Shown piece after piece: positions 1-6,645 of a stretch of DNA of 8,161 nt. The notes below the pieces were generated by a model. It was not told the DNA's origin. It saw nothing but the letters and a program-made list of their open reading frames with translations, and made no database searches. Numbering within the stretch: the first letter of the stretch is position 1; each line of letters opens with the position of its first letter. Source of the DNA: DATBIS01 sp036556805 (GTDB taxonomy: Bacteria > Actinomycetota > UBA4738 > HRBIN12); assembly GCA_036556805.1 (NCBI GenBank), contig DATBIS010000114.1, positions 1 to 8,161 of the forward strand, read 5' to 3'. A program made the translations under genes and the position numbers.

Positions 1-450
1 GACCGCGTTGCCAATTCCGTCTCGCGGCACGGTGATCGAGAGCTCGCCCTTCCGGATGATCTTCGTGAGGTCGTCGCCACTCTTGCTGGGCCCGGCCTGG
101 TTCCCTTGTCCTATGGAAGGCTGAAATAGGTTGCCCAAGTGGTTCTGTTCTGAGTCGAAGGGAGAACGTGCAGGCTCGACGCCGGCCAGTGCGCCGGCGC
201 CCGGCACCGTCGTTCCTTGGGCGGCCGGCGCCGACATTTTGGCTGCGTTTCTTTGACTTCCGGCGATCAAGCCGATGAGTCCGGCCACCAGCAGGAACGC
301 GGCGATCCCCGCCGCGACCCCCATCCAGTTCCGACGTCGCCGAGGTTCGACCCGCTTGTGCGGTCGATCGGACTCCAGCCCGTGCTCGAGCTCGGCTGCC
401 CGAAGCAGGTCCTCCTCAAGCAAGTCCAGGTACGCGATCTCGGTCCGCAT
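1..450 (-). CDS. DUF4349-type single-pass membrane protein, partner of the adjacent sigma factor (C-terminus beyond the window)
   Basis: The frame opens with ATG at 450 and stays open for 150 codons to the window edge, so only the N-terminal part is visible. Residues 1-42 are a charged, probably cytoplasmic segment with an acidic amphipathic stretch (YLDLLEEDLLRAAELEH, 7-23) and a basic run RRRR at 37-40. Residues about 43-63 are a hydrophobic membrane helix. A low-complexity Ala/Gly/Gln/Pro linker follows to about residue 125, then KIIRKGELSITV (130-141), which resembles the opening beta-strand of DUF4349 domains. The topology would place that domain outside the membrane. The ATG shares its A with the TGA of the sigma gene (TGATG), so translation is probably coupled. 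The position is that usually held by an anti-sigma factor, but no zinc-binding anti-sigma motif is visible. Family assignment comes from a short stretch and is moderate. An anti-sigma role is inference. Confidence 0.7.
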   Translation of the reverse strand, partial: MRTEIAYLDLLEEDLLRAAELEHGLESDRPHKRVEPRRRRNWMGVAAGIAAFLLVAGLIGLIAGSQRNAAKMSAPAAQGTTVPGAGALAGVEPARSPFDSEQNHLGNLFQPSIGQGNQAGPSKSGDDLTKIIRKGELSITVPRDGIGNAV

Positions 451-1022
451 CAGTCGTTCACCACCTGCATGCCTTGGAGCGCCACGCCGAGGTGTCGCAA
501 CCCCCGGCTCACTCTCTGACGAGCGCTCGTCTCGGTGCACTTGAGCTCCCTCGCGACGGTCGCGTAGGACCTGCCATCCAGCACGCGCAGCTGCAGCGCC
601 GCGCGCTGCTGCTCGGGCAGCGACCCGAGCGCCTGGATCAATGCCTCGCGGAGCGGTTCGAAGTCGACGAGCTCCTCGACGCGCTCGTAGTCCTCGGGCG
701 GCAGCTCGCGCTCGGGCATCCCCAGCCGCCGCCGCGCGGATGCGTCCACCTTCCCCGTGCGGAAGAACCGGCTCAGCTGATGCCGCGCGATGCCGTAGAG
801 CCACGCCACGCCGTCCACTCCTTGGTCTCGGTAGCTCCCGCGCGAGGCGAAGGCCTGCGCGAACGATTCCGCCGTGAGCTCGGCCGCGGCCTCGGGGTCG
901 AGCGTGCGTCGCGCCAGGTAGCGGAGGATGTCCTCGGCGTGCCGCCGGTAGAAGACGGCGAACGCCTCCGGATCCTCGCGCGACGCAAGGAGCAGCTCGG
1001 CGTCGGTGCGTTCCTCTCTCAC
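450..1022 (-). CDS. RNA polymerase sigma factor, sigma-70 family, ECF-like (regions 2 and 4 only)
   Basis: A 190-residue protein that would direct RNA polymerase to a specific promoter set. Region 2 spans about residues 18-89, including DPEAFAVFYRRHAEDILRYL and the helix ending WLYGIARHQLSRFFR (74-88). A charged linker of about 40 residues follows. Region 4 covers about 125-180, with LGSLPEQQRAAL (132-143) and the helix-turn-helix around YATVARELKCTETSARQRVSRGL (given here in parts: YATVAREL 153-160, SARQRVSRGL 166-175). No region 3 or 1 is present, the usual ECF layout. The GTG at 1022 is chosen because GAGAGGG (minus strand, 1027-1033) lies 4 bases upstream and the homology begins right after it. 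The longer open frame to 1136 would run through the divergent gene's start. It overlaps the downstream membrane protein by one base, which suggests co-regulation. Its stimulus and target promoters cannot be read from the window. Confidence 0.92.
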   Translation of the reverse strand: MREERTDAELLLASREDPEAFAVFYRRHAEDILRYLARRTLDPEAAAELTAESFAQAFASRGSYRDQGVDGVAWLYGIARHQLSRFFRTGKVDASARRRLGMPERELPPEDYERVEELVDFEPLREALIQALGSLPEQQRAALQLRVLDGRSYATVARELKCTETSARQRVSRGLRHLGVALQGMQVVND

Positions 1023-1102
1023 GGATCCCTCTCGAACGCGTTCACCCGTACCATGCCTCGAACGCCTGCCGTCGTGACAGGCCCATCTGCCTAGGAGTAC
1101 GC
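1023..1102. promoter_or_regulatory. Divergent intergenic region between sigma factor and S9 peptidase
   Basis: These 80 bases must hold the start signals for both divergent genes. Ribosome binding sites are clear: GAGAGGG on the minus strand (1027-1033) for the sigma factor, and AGGAG on the plus strand (1093-1097), 5 bases before the peptidase ATG. A TANNNT hexamer, TACCAT at 1049-1054, could be a plus-strand -10 element, but I see no convincing -35 at the right distance. An autoregulated ECF promoter may be present but I could not identify it. Confidence 0.45.
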
Positions 1103-3178
1103 ATGCCACCGGATTCGTTCCCCCGTCAGCAGGCACGAACGCGCAACTTCAACCTCGGAGCCCCCGCCGGGTTCCAGATCCTCGGCGACGGCTCGCGGGT
1201 CGCGTTCGTGCGGTCGAAGGCGGGCGACGACCCCGTCGCGTGTCTGTGGACGCTCGAGGTGGAGACGGGCGAGGAGCGGCTGATCTTCGATCCGGGGGCC
1301 GGCGACGAGGCGCACCTGTCGCAGGACGAGATCGACCGGCGGGAGCGCGTGGGCGAACGTCACGCCGGGGTCACGTCGTTCGCGACGGACGAAGCCGGGC
1401 GGATCGCGGCGTTCGTGCTCGGCGAACGGCTTTTGGTGGTCGACCTGTCGAGCGGGGACGTGCGGGAGCTGCCGACGCCGGGAGAGCCGTTCGACCCGAG
1501 GCCCGACCCCACCGGGCGGCGCGTGGCCTACGTGTCGCGTGGAAGCCTGCGGGTCGCCGACCTCGGGAGCGGGAAGGACGTCGAGCTCGCCTCGGATCCG
1601 GACCCCGACGTGCACTGGGGCGTGGCCGAGTTCGTGGCGGCCGAGGAGATGGACCGTCGGCGCGGCTACTGGTGGTCGCCGGACGGCGAGCGGATGGCGG
1701 CGGCCCGTGTCGACGAGCGCGCGGTGTCGATCCGGTACCTACCGTCGCCGATCGATCCCACCGCGAAGCCGCGCGCGGTTCGTTATCCCGAAGCCGGGGG
1801 AGTCGACGCGATCGTGACGCTGTCGGTCTTGTCGATGGACGGCGCGGGTGTCGACGTCGAGTGGGATCGCGAGGCGTTCCCATACTTGATCACGGTGACG
1901 TGGGGATCCGAGGGGCCGCTCACGCTGCTGGTCATGTCGCGCGACCAGCGCACGCAGCGCGCGTTGTCGGTCGACCACGACTCTGGAGCCACGAAGGTCG
2001 TCGCGGAGGACCACGACGAGCACTGGTTGCACGTCGTCGCCGGCGTTCCGGCGTGGCTCCCGGGAGAACGCCTGCTGATGACGCGCGACCTCGACGACAC
2101 GCGCCGCCTCACGATCGACGGCGAGCCGGTGACGCCGGTCGGGCTGCAAGTCGACCACGTGATGGCGGCCGGCGAGGAGATCGTGTACGCGGCCACCGAC
2201 GACCCCACCCAGATGCACCTATGGCGCGTGGCGGCCTCCGGCGGCGACGCCGAGCCCATCACCACGGCCCCGGGCTTGCACGGCGGAGAGGCCTCCGGGG
2301 GCGTTGCGGTGGTCGCGTCGGCGGTGGTCGAGGAGCCGCTGACGACGTTCGCGGTGCTGCGAGACGGCGCACGGGTCGCATCGATCACGTCGCACGCGGA
2401 GCGGCCGATCCTCGAGGCGCGTCCGCGATTCATCACGGTCGGCGAGCGCGAGCTCCGGTGCGCGCTGCTCACGCCCGGCGGCGAGGATCCCACCGAGCCA
2501 CTTCCCGTGTTGCTCGATCCCTACGGCGGGCCGCACGGGAGCAGAGTGGTCCGCTCGCACCGCGCGTTCCTCGAGCCGCAATGGTGGGCAGATCAGGGGT
2601 TCGCGGTGCTCGTCGCCGACGGCCGAGGCACGCCGAACCGCGGCCCCGAGTGGGAGCGCACGATCCATTTCGACGTCGCCGACCCGGTGCTGCAGGACCA
2701 GGTCGACGCGCTCCAGGGCACGGCCGCGCGATTCGGCTTCCTCGATCTCGATCGCGTCGCGATCCGCGGCTGGTCCTTCGGCGGCTATCTGACCTGTCTG
2801 GCGCTGCTTCGCAGGCCCGACGTCTTCCACGCCGGCGTCGCCGGCGCGCCCTCCGTGGACTGGGCGCTCTACGACACCTTCTACACCGAGCGTTACATCG
2901 GGACGCCGCAGGAGCATCCGGACGTCTACCGGAGAACCTCGGTGATGGACGACGCGCCGAAGCTCTCGCGGCCGCTGATGCTCGTGCACGGCCTCGCCGA
3001 CGACAACGTCTACGTTGCGAACACGCTCGCGCTGTCCAAGGCGTTCATGGAGGCGGGCCGACCGCACACCGTGCTGCCGCTCTCGGGCATCACGCACCGG
3101 CCGGTCGACGAGCACGTCGCGGAGAACCTCTTGCTGCTCGAGCTCCGGTTCCTGAAGGAAGCGCTCGCGATCGCCTGA
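1103..3178 (+). CDS. S9 family serine peptidase, dipeptidyl-peptidase IV type
   Basis: A 691-residue peptidase of the prolyl oligopeptidase superfamily, predicted to release dipeptides from peptide N-termini, typically after proline or alanine. The N-terminal two-thirds (about 20-430) is the beta-propeller. It contains GVAEFVAAEEMDRRRGYWW, whose E181-E182 pair matches the two glutamates by which DPP-IV enzymes hold the substrate amino group. The C-terminal alpha/beta-hydrolase domain begins near 440. Y474 in DPYGGPHG fits the oxyanion tyrosine, S558 in GWSFGGYL is the nucleophile, D634 in HGLADDNVY the acid, and H665 in SGITHRP the base. All catalytic residues are therefore present. There is no signal peptide or membrane segment, so it should act in the cytoplasm on peptides already taken up or made inside. 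ATG 1103 has AGGAG 5 bases upstream. The next gene, lysC, starts 53 bases downstream. Length is normal for the family. Substrate preference is inferred from motifs only. Confidence 0.93.
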   Translation: MPPDSFPRQQARTRNFNLGAPAGFQILGDGSRVAFVRSKAGDDPVACLWTLEVETGEERLIFDPGAGDEAHLSQDEIDRRERVGERHAGVTSFATDEAGRIAAFVLGERLLVVDLSSGDVRELPTPGEPFDPRPDPTGRRVAYVSRGSLRVADLGSGKDVELASDPDPDVHWGVAEFVAAEEMDRRRGYWWSPDGERMAAARVDERAVSIRYLPSPIDPTAKPRAVRYPEAGGVDAIVTLSVLSMDGAGVDVEWDREAFPYLITVTWGSEGPLTLLVMSRDQRTQRALSVDHDSGATKVVAEDHDEHWLHVVAGVPAWLPGERLLMTRDLDDTRRLTIDGEPVTPVGLQVDHVMAAGEEIVYAATDDPTQMHLWRVAASGGDAEPITTAPGLHGGEASGGVAVVASAVVEEPLTTFAVLRDGARVASITSHAERPILEARPRFITVGERELRCALLTPGGEDPTEPLPVLLDPYGGPHGSRVVRSHRAFLEPQWWADQGFAVLVADGRGTPNRGPEWERTIHFDVADPVLQDQVDALQGTAARFGFLDLDRVAIRGWSFGGYLTCLALLRRPDVFHAGVAGAPSVDWALYDTFYTERYIGTPQEHPDVYRRTSVMDDAPKLSRPLMLVHGLADDNVYVANTLALSKAFMEAGRPHTVLPLSGITHRPVDEHVAENLLLLELRFLKEALAIA

Positions 3179-3231
3179 TCGGCACGCGGTCGTTGCTAGG
3201 CTCGCGTGGAGCCACCGGAAGGACGGCGACC
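3179..3231 (+). promoter_or_regulatory. lysC leader with strong RBS and a possible -10 element
   Basis: The 53-base gap between the peptidase stop and lysC contains GGAAGGA (3217-3223), 8 bases before the GTG start. This fixes the lysC start, since the lysC frame is open for a long way upstream through the peptidase gene. TAGGCT at 3197-3202 fits the actinobacterial TANNNT -10 pattern and would leave a leader of about 22 bases. No good -35 is visible. The gap is far too short for a lysine riboswitch. Confidence 0.4.
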
Positions 3232-4464
3232 GTGTCGATCATCGTGCAGAAGTACGGGGGCACGTCCGTGGGGTCCGTGGAGCGGATCCTCGCGGTGGCC
3301 GACCGCGTCGTGGCCGCGCGCGAGGCCGGCAACGACGTCGTGGTGGCGGTCTCCGCGATGGGCCACACGACCGACGAACTGCTTGCGATGGCACGGCAGA
3401 TCACCGATCTCCCGACTCCGCGCGAGCTCGACATGCTGCTGACGGCGGGCGAGCGCATCGCGATGTCGATGCTCGGGATCGCGCTCAACGCGCGAGGGTG
3501 CAAGGCCGCGAGCTACACCGGCTCGCAGGCCGGCATCATCACCGACACGCGCCACGGCGAGGCGAAGATCATCGAGATCAGGCCGAAGCGGATCCTCGAG
3601 GCGCTCGCGGACGGGAACGTCGTCGTGCTCGCGGGGTTCCAGGGCCTCTCGAGCGCGTACGAGATCACGACGCTCGGCCGCGGCGGAACCGACCTCACGG
3701 CCGTCGCGATGGCCGCGGCGCTCGAGGCCGAGGTCTGCGAGATTTACACCGACGTCGAGGGCATCTTCACGGCCGACCCGCGGATCCTTCCCAAGGCCCG
3801 GAAGCTCGACCGCGTTTCGTACGAGGAGATGCTCGAGCTCGCGGCGTCCGGCGCGCGCGTCCTGTATCCGCGATCGGTGGAGTACGCTCGGCGGCACGGC
3901 GTCCGGCTGCACGTTCGCTCGTCGTTCGTGGACGACGCCGGCACGTGGGTCGAGGAGGTGCCCGAGAATCAGATGGAAGGCGTGATGATCTCCGGCGTCG
4001 CGCTCGACGACGACGAGGCGAAGGTCACGCTCGACCGCGTTCCCGACCGGCCCGGCATCGCCGCGATGGTGTTCAAGGCGATCGCCGAGGAGTCGATCAA
4101 CGTCGACATGATCGTGCAGAACGTCTCGCACGACGGCCGAACGGACCTCTCGTTCACCGCGCCGCTCGAGCACCTCCACCTGCTCGAGAGCGTGCTCGGC
4201 CGGATCGTGAAGGAGATCGGCGCGGAGCGGTTCACGATCGACGACGGCGTCGCGAAGATCTCGCTCGTCGGCGCCGGGATGAAGAGCCACCCGGGCGTCG
4301 CCGCCGACATGTTCGACGTGCTCGCGGCCGAGGGCATCAACATCGAGATGATCTCGACGTCGCCGATCCGCATCTCGTGCGTGATCCGCAAGACGGACGG
4401 GGAGCGCGCCGTGCGCGCGGTGCACGATCGGTTCGAGCTCTCGTCCGACGGCACGGAGCCGTAG
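3232..4464 (+). CDS. lysC: Aspartate kinase
   Basis: A 410-residue aspartokinase (EC 2.7.2.4) that phosphorylates L-aspartate with ATP to 4-aspartyl phosphate, the entry step to lysine, diaminopimelate, threonine and methionine. The amino-acid-kinase domain fills about residues 3-240: KYGGTSVG (7-14) is the nucleotide-binding start, TAGERI (71-76) and TTLGRGGTD (146-154) are substrate and phosphate-site motifs. Two C-terminal ACT domains follow, one from K264 (KVTLDRVPDRPG) with MIVQNVS, the second from K342 (KISLVGAGMKSHPG) with STSPIRIS. This monofunctional layout resembles lysine-plus-threonine-inhibited actinobacterial enzymes. Feedback control of that kind is inferred from family, not shown. 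GTG 3232 is supported by GGAAGGA 8 bases upstream and by the family N-terminus. The next gene begins two bases after the TAG stop. A possible internal start for a separate ACT-domain subunit lies near 3953-3975. Confidence 0.97.
   Translation: MSIIVQKYGGTSVGSVERILAVADRVVAAREAGNDVVVAVSAMGHTTDELLAMARQITDLPTPRELDMLLTAGERIAMSMLGIALNARGCKAASYTGSQAGIITDTRHGEAKIIEIRPKRILEALADGNVVVLAGFQGLSSAYEITTLGRGGTDLTAVAMAAALEAEVCEIYTDVEGIFTADPRILPKARKLDRVSYEEMLELAASGARVLYPRSVEYARRHGVRLHVRSSFVDDAGTWVEEVPENQMEGVMISGVALDDDEAKVTLDRVPDRPGIAAMVFKAIAEESINVDMIVQNVSHDGRTDLSFTAPLEHLHLLESVLGRIVKEIGAERFTIDDGVAKISLVGAGMKSHPGVAADMFDVLAAEGINIEMISTSPIRISCVIRKTDGERAVRAVHDRFELSSDGTEP
3953..3975 (+). promoter_or_regulatory. Possible internal ribosome binding site and start for a lysC beta subunit
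   Basis: AGGAGGTG at 3953-3960 is a near-complete Shine-Dalgarno sequence inside lysC. An in-frame ATG follows at 3973 (codon 248), just before the first ACT domain. A separate beta subunit made from an internal start at this same place is known for Bacillus subtilis and Corynebacterium glutamicum aspartokinases. Against it, the 14-base spacing is long, and the bases also encode Glu-Glu-Val, common in GC-rich genes. Confidence 0.35.
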
Positions 4465-4466
4465 CC

Positions 4467-5054
4467 GTGCAGCCTCCGCTTCCCGAACCGCCGCCGCAGC
4501 GCGGCGTGCCGGAGCCGGCGAAGCAAGCCGAGCCCGAGCGCCACCCCGTGCTGGCTCTCTCGGTCGCGCTCGCCGGCATCGCGGCGATCGCGCTGATCGC
4601 GGTCGTGCTCACCCGGCCGGTGCCGTGCAGCGACCGTGACTTCCTCTCGGATCGGTTCGGCTACTGCGCGAGCACGCCCGAGGGCTGGGACGAGGGCGAC
4701 CAGACCGCGACGGCCGATCGGTTCGTGCTCGGTGGTGCGGCCGCGACGTTCGAGGTGACGGCGACCGAGGTTGGGGGCTCGACCGACACCGATGCGTACG
4801 TCGCGGACATTCGGTCGCTCGACGAGGGGGCCGGCTTCGCGGTGGGCGACGTGAAGCGCACCGAGGTCGACGGCGAGCAGGCTGCATACTTCGACGCCGG
4901 CGGCGCCTCGGCCGACGACGACTTCGCCGTGCGCGAGGTCGTGGTCGTGCGCGACGGGGTCGCGTGGCGCATCACGTTCACGGATCTCCGCGAGAGCTTC
5001 GACGAGCACTACGGAGCGTTCGGCGAGTTCCTGCGGTCCTGGCAGTTCAACTGA
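4467..5054 (+). CDS. Membrane-anchored protein of unknown function, possible PsbP/Mog1-like extracytoplasmic domain
   Basis: I do not recognise a characterised family. The 195-residue product has a proline-rich, charged, probably cytoplasmic N-terminus (1-27), one membrane helix (about 28-50, rich in Ala, Ile, Leu and Val), then an acidic extracytoplasmic domain. That domain opens with CSDRDF (C54), includes FGYCASTPEGW (C67) and ends in FLRSWQFN. A core beginning with a T/S-P-x-G-W turn and ending in a helix followed by S-W-x-F is the look of small PsbP/Mog1-fold domains in actinobacterial membrane proteins and lipoproteins. This is a fold-level impression only. C54 and C67 could form a disulfide outside the cell. 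The start is GTG 4467 with GGAG (4455-4458) 8 bases upstream, inside the end of lysC, so the two are almost certainly cotranscribed. No catalytic motif is visible, and a role in aspartate-family synthesis is not implied by the protein itself. Confidence 0.85.
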   Translation: MQPPLPEPPPQRGVPEPAKQAEPERHPVLALSVALAGIAAIALIAVVLTRPVPCSDRDFLSDRFGYCASTPEGWDEGDQTATADRFVLGGAAATFEVTATEVGGSTDTDAYVADIRSLDEGAGFAVGDVKRTEVDGEQAAYFDAGGASADDDFAVREVVVVRDGVAWRITFTDLRESFDEHYGAFGEFLRSWQFN

Positions 5055-5098
5055 GCGGTTCCGCTCCGGGTGGCCGCCACGCCGGCCGATAGGATGCC
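5053..5098 (+). promoter_or_regulatory. Gap before asd: short hairpin at the upstream stop and a TAGGAT element
   Basis: GAGCGGTTCCGCTC (5053-5066) is a perfect inverted repeat overlapping the stop codon of the membrane gene. It has no T-run, so it is a poor terminator. TAGGAT at 5090-5095 fits a TANNNT -10 box and lies so close to the asd start that a transcript from it would be leaderless or nearly so. The same bases include AGGA, which could instead serve as a weak ribosome binding site 4 bases before ATG 5099 or 10 bases before ATG 5105. Confidence 0.35.
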
Positions 5099-6130
5099 AT
5101 GAGCATGCGCGTCGCCGTCGTGGGAGCCACGGGAGCCGTCGGGCGCGAGATGACCCGCATCCTCGAGGAGCGGGACTTCCCGGTCGACGAGTTCGTGCCG
5201 CTCGCGTCGTCGCGGTCGGCCGGCCGAAGCGTGCGCTTCCGGGCTCGCGACGTGGCGATCGGCGAGCTGTCGGTCGGCGCGCTCGAGGGCGTCGACGTCG
5301 CGCTCGTGTCGGCGGGTGCCGACGTGTCCCGGTCGTTCGTCCCGCAGGCGTCGGCCGCGGGCACGACCTGTATCGACAACTCCAGCGCGTTCCGGATGGA
5401 GCCCGGCGTGCCGCTCGCGATCCCCGAGGTGAACCCCGAGACGCTCGAGGGGTCGCCCCGCATCGTCGCCGTGCCGAACTGCACCGCCATCACCGCGCTG
5501 CTCGCGGTCGCGCCGCTGCATCGCGCGGCGGGGCTCCGTTCGCTCGTGATGTCGTCCTATCAGTCGGTGTCGGGCGCGGGCTGGAAAGGAGAGCGGGAGC
5601 TCTTCGAGCAGATCGACAAGTTGCACGGCCGCGAGGAGGAGCTCGGTGCGCCCGATCTCGCGTCGATGCCGACCGGCGAGGTGTTCGGCAAGACGATCGC
5701 GTACAACGTCGTTGCGAAGATCGGCGATGTCGAAGCCGGCGGCTACACCGGCGAAGAGGCGAAGATGATGGCCGAGCCTCGCAAGATCCTCGGGCTGCCC
5801 GGGCTGCACGTCGTGGCGACGTCGGTGCGCGTGCCCGTGGCGGTCGGCCACACGGTGTCCATCGCCGCGACGTTCGAGCGGCCGGTCTCGGAGGAGGAGG
5901 CACGCGGCGTGCTCCAGTCGGCGCCGGGCGTGGAGCTCCGCGACGACCCCGCGAACGGGGTCTACCCCTCGCCGCTCGAGGCGGCAGGCCTCGACGTGGC
6001 GTTGGTCGGACGCATCCGGCAGGCCGAGCACGATCCCAGCACGCTCGCGTTCGTGAGCTGCGCCGACAACCTGCGCATCGGGGCCGCGCTCAACGCCGTG
6101 CACATCGCCGAGCACCTGTTCGCGCGCTGA
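5099..6130 (+). CDS. asd: Aspartate-semialdehyde dehydrogenase
   Basis: A 343-residue enzyme (EC 1.2.1.11) that reduces 4-aspartyl phosphate with NADPH to aspartate semialdehyde, the step after LysC and the branch point for diaminopimelate/lysine versus homoserine. The Rossmann motif GATGAVG sits at 9-15. The catalytic cysteine is C128 in VPNCTAI, and the general-base histidine is H251 in RVPVAVGHT (R244 is the conserved substrate arginine). SSAFRM and PEVNPE are also typical of the family. Length is normal, and all catalytic residues are present. The start is ATG 5099 or, two codons later, ATG 5105. The conserved MRVAVVGATG begins at the second, so the true start could be either. It lies 44 bases after the membrane protein gene and probably shares the lysC transcript. 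Transcription ends against a convergent gene only 10 bases downstream. Confidence 0.97.
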   Translation: MSMRVAVVGATGAVGREMTRILEERDFPVDEFVPLASSRSAGRSVRFRARDVAIGELSVGALEGVDVALVSAGADVSRSFVPQASAAGTTCIDNSSAFRMEPGVPLAIPEVNPETLEGSPRIVAVPNCTAITALLAVAPLHRAAGLRSLVMSSYQSVSGAGWKGERELFEQIDKLHGREEELGAPDLASMPTGEVFGKTIAYNVVAKIGDVEAGGYTGEEAKMMAEPRKILGLPGLHVVATSVRVPVAVGHTVSIAATFERPVSEEEARGVLQSAPGVELRDDPANGVYPSPLEAAGLDVALVGRIRQAEHDPSTLAFVSCADNLRIGAALNAVHIAEHLFAR

Positions 6131-6140
6131 GCGCGGTTGC

Positions 6141-6626
6141 TCACGTGTCGTCGACGGGCTGGCCGCTCGGGTGCACCTCGTCGGTGAGCGACTTCACGAA
6201 CCAGGTGCCGTAGCTGCTCCAGTCGTGGGTCTCGTAGAAGCGCAGGGTCTGCTCGCGCCAGCTCGCCGTGACGAGCGCCATGCGGAAGCAGCCACGTTTG
6301 CGCGCGAGCTCCTCGGCCCGGCTGAGCAGCGCAGCCCCGATGCCCCTCCCGCGCACGGCCTCGGTCACCACGGTGTCGTGCACGCGCGCCTGCGGTCGGT
6401 GGTCGCCGAGCCGCTGGTGGTACTCCATGTCGAGCACGCCCACGACCTCGCCGCCGAGGTCCGCGACCAGCGTGACCGTTTCCAGGCGCCGCAGGTGGCC
6501 CGCGAACTGCATGCGGTGCGTGGAGTTCTCGGCGGTGCCCTTCGCCACGCCGCGGCCGAGCTCGACCAGGAGGCCCGCGACCGCGGGCCAGTCCTCGGGG
6601 ACCGCCATGCGCACGATGAGGTTCAC
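6141..6626 (-). CDS. GNAT-family N-acetyltransferase
   Basis: A 161-residue protein with a single GNAT fold, expected to move an acetyl group from acetyl-CoA to an amine. The substrate cannot be read from the sequence. The N-terminus IVRMAVPEDWPAVAGLL (4-20) is the usual first strand and helix. The acetyl-CoA pyrophosphate loop is R92-G-R-G-I-G97 after the strand VHDTVVTEAV. The C-terminal part with LRFYETHDW is the standard motif-B helix and turn. The start is GTG 6626, with AAGGAG (minus strand, 6633-6638) 6 bases upstream. The ATG six codons in lacks this support. The gene follows the Eis-like gene by 19 bases in the same direction and is probably its operon partner. It converges on asd with a 10-base gap and no clear terminator between them. 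Confident for the fold, unknown for function. Confidence 0.9.
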   Translation of the reverse strand: MNLIVRMAVPEDWPAVAGLLVELGRGVAKGTAENSTHRMQFAGHLRRLETVTLVADLGGEVVGVLDMEYHQRLGDHRPQARVHDTVVTEAVRGRGIGAALLSRAEELARKRGCFRMALVTASWREQTLRFYETHDWSSYGTWFVKSLTDEVHPSGQPVDDT

Positions 6627-6645
6627 GCGGAGCTCCTTCGGAGGA

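Noticed and set aside
1240..3231. The lysC frame is open for almost 2 kb upstream, giving an apparent 1074-residue fusion protein.
   Set aside because: The upstream part is an arginine- and alanine-rich shadow of the S9 peptidase in another frame. Kinase homology begins at GTG 3232, which has a strong RBS.
3179..3231. Lysine riboswitch or attenuator before lysC.
   Set aside because: The gap is 53 bases, far shorter than a lysine riboswitch, and no leader peptide or terminator is visible.
3196..4425. 409-codon open frame antisense to lysC.
   Set aside because: Its product is rich in Arg, His, Asp and Leu with no domain, typical of the reverse frame of a GC-rich gene. lysC on the other strand is certain.
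5009..6115. 368-codon open frame antisense to asd.
   Set aside because: Same shadow composition, no motif, and fully overlapped by a certain enzyme gene.
6123..6135. CGCGC-TGA-GCGCG hairpin between asd and the convergent GNAT gene, considered as a terminator.
   Set aside because: The stem is only 5 bases with a 3-base loop and no T-run on either strand, which is expected by chance in such GC-rich sequence.
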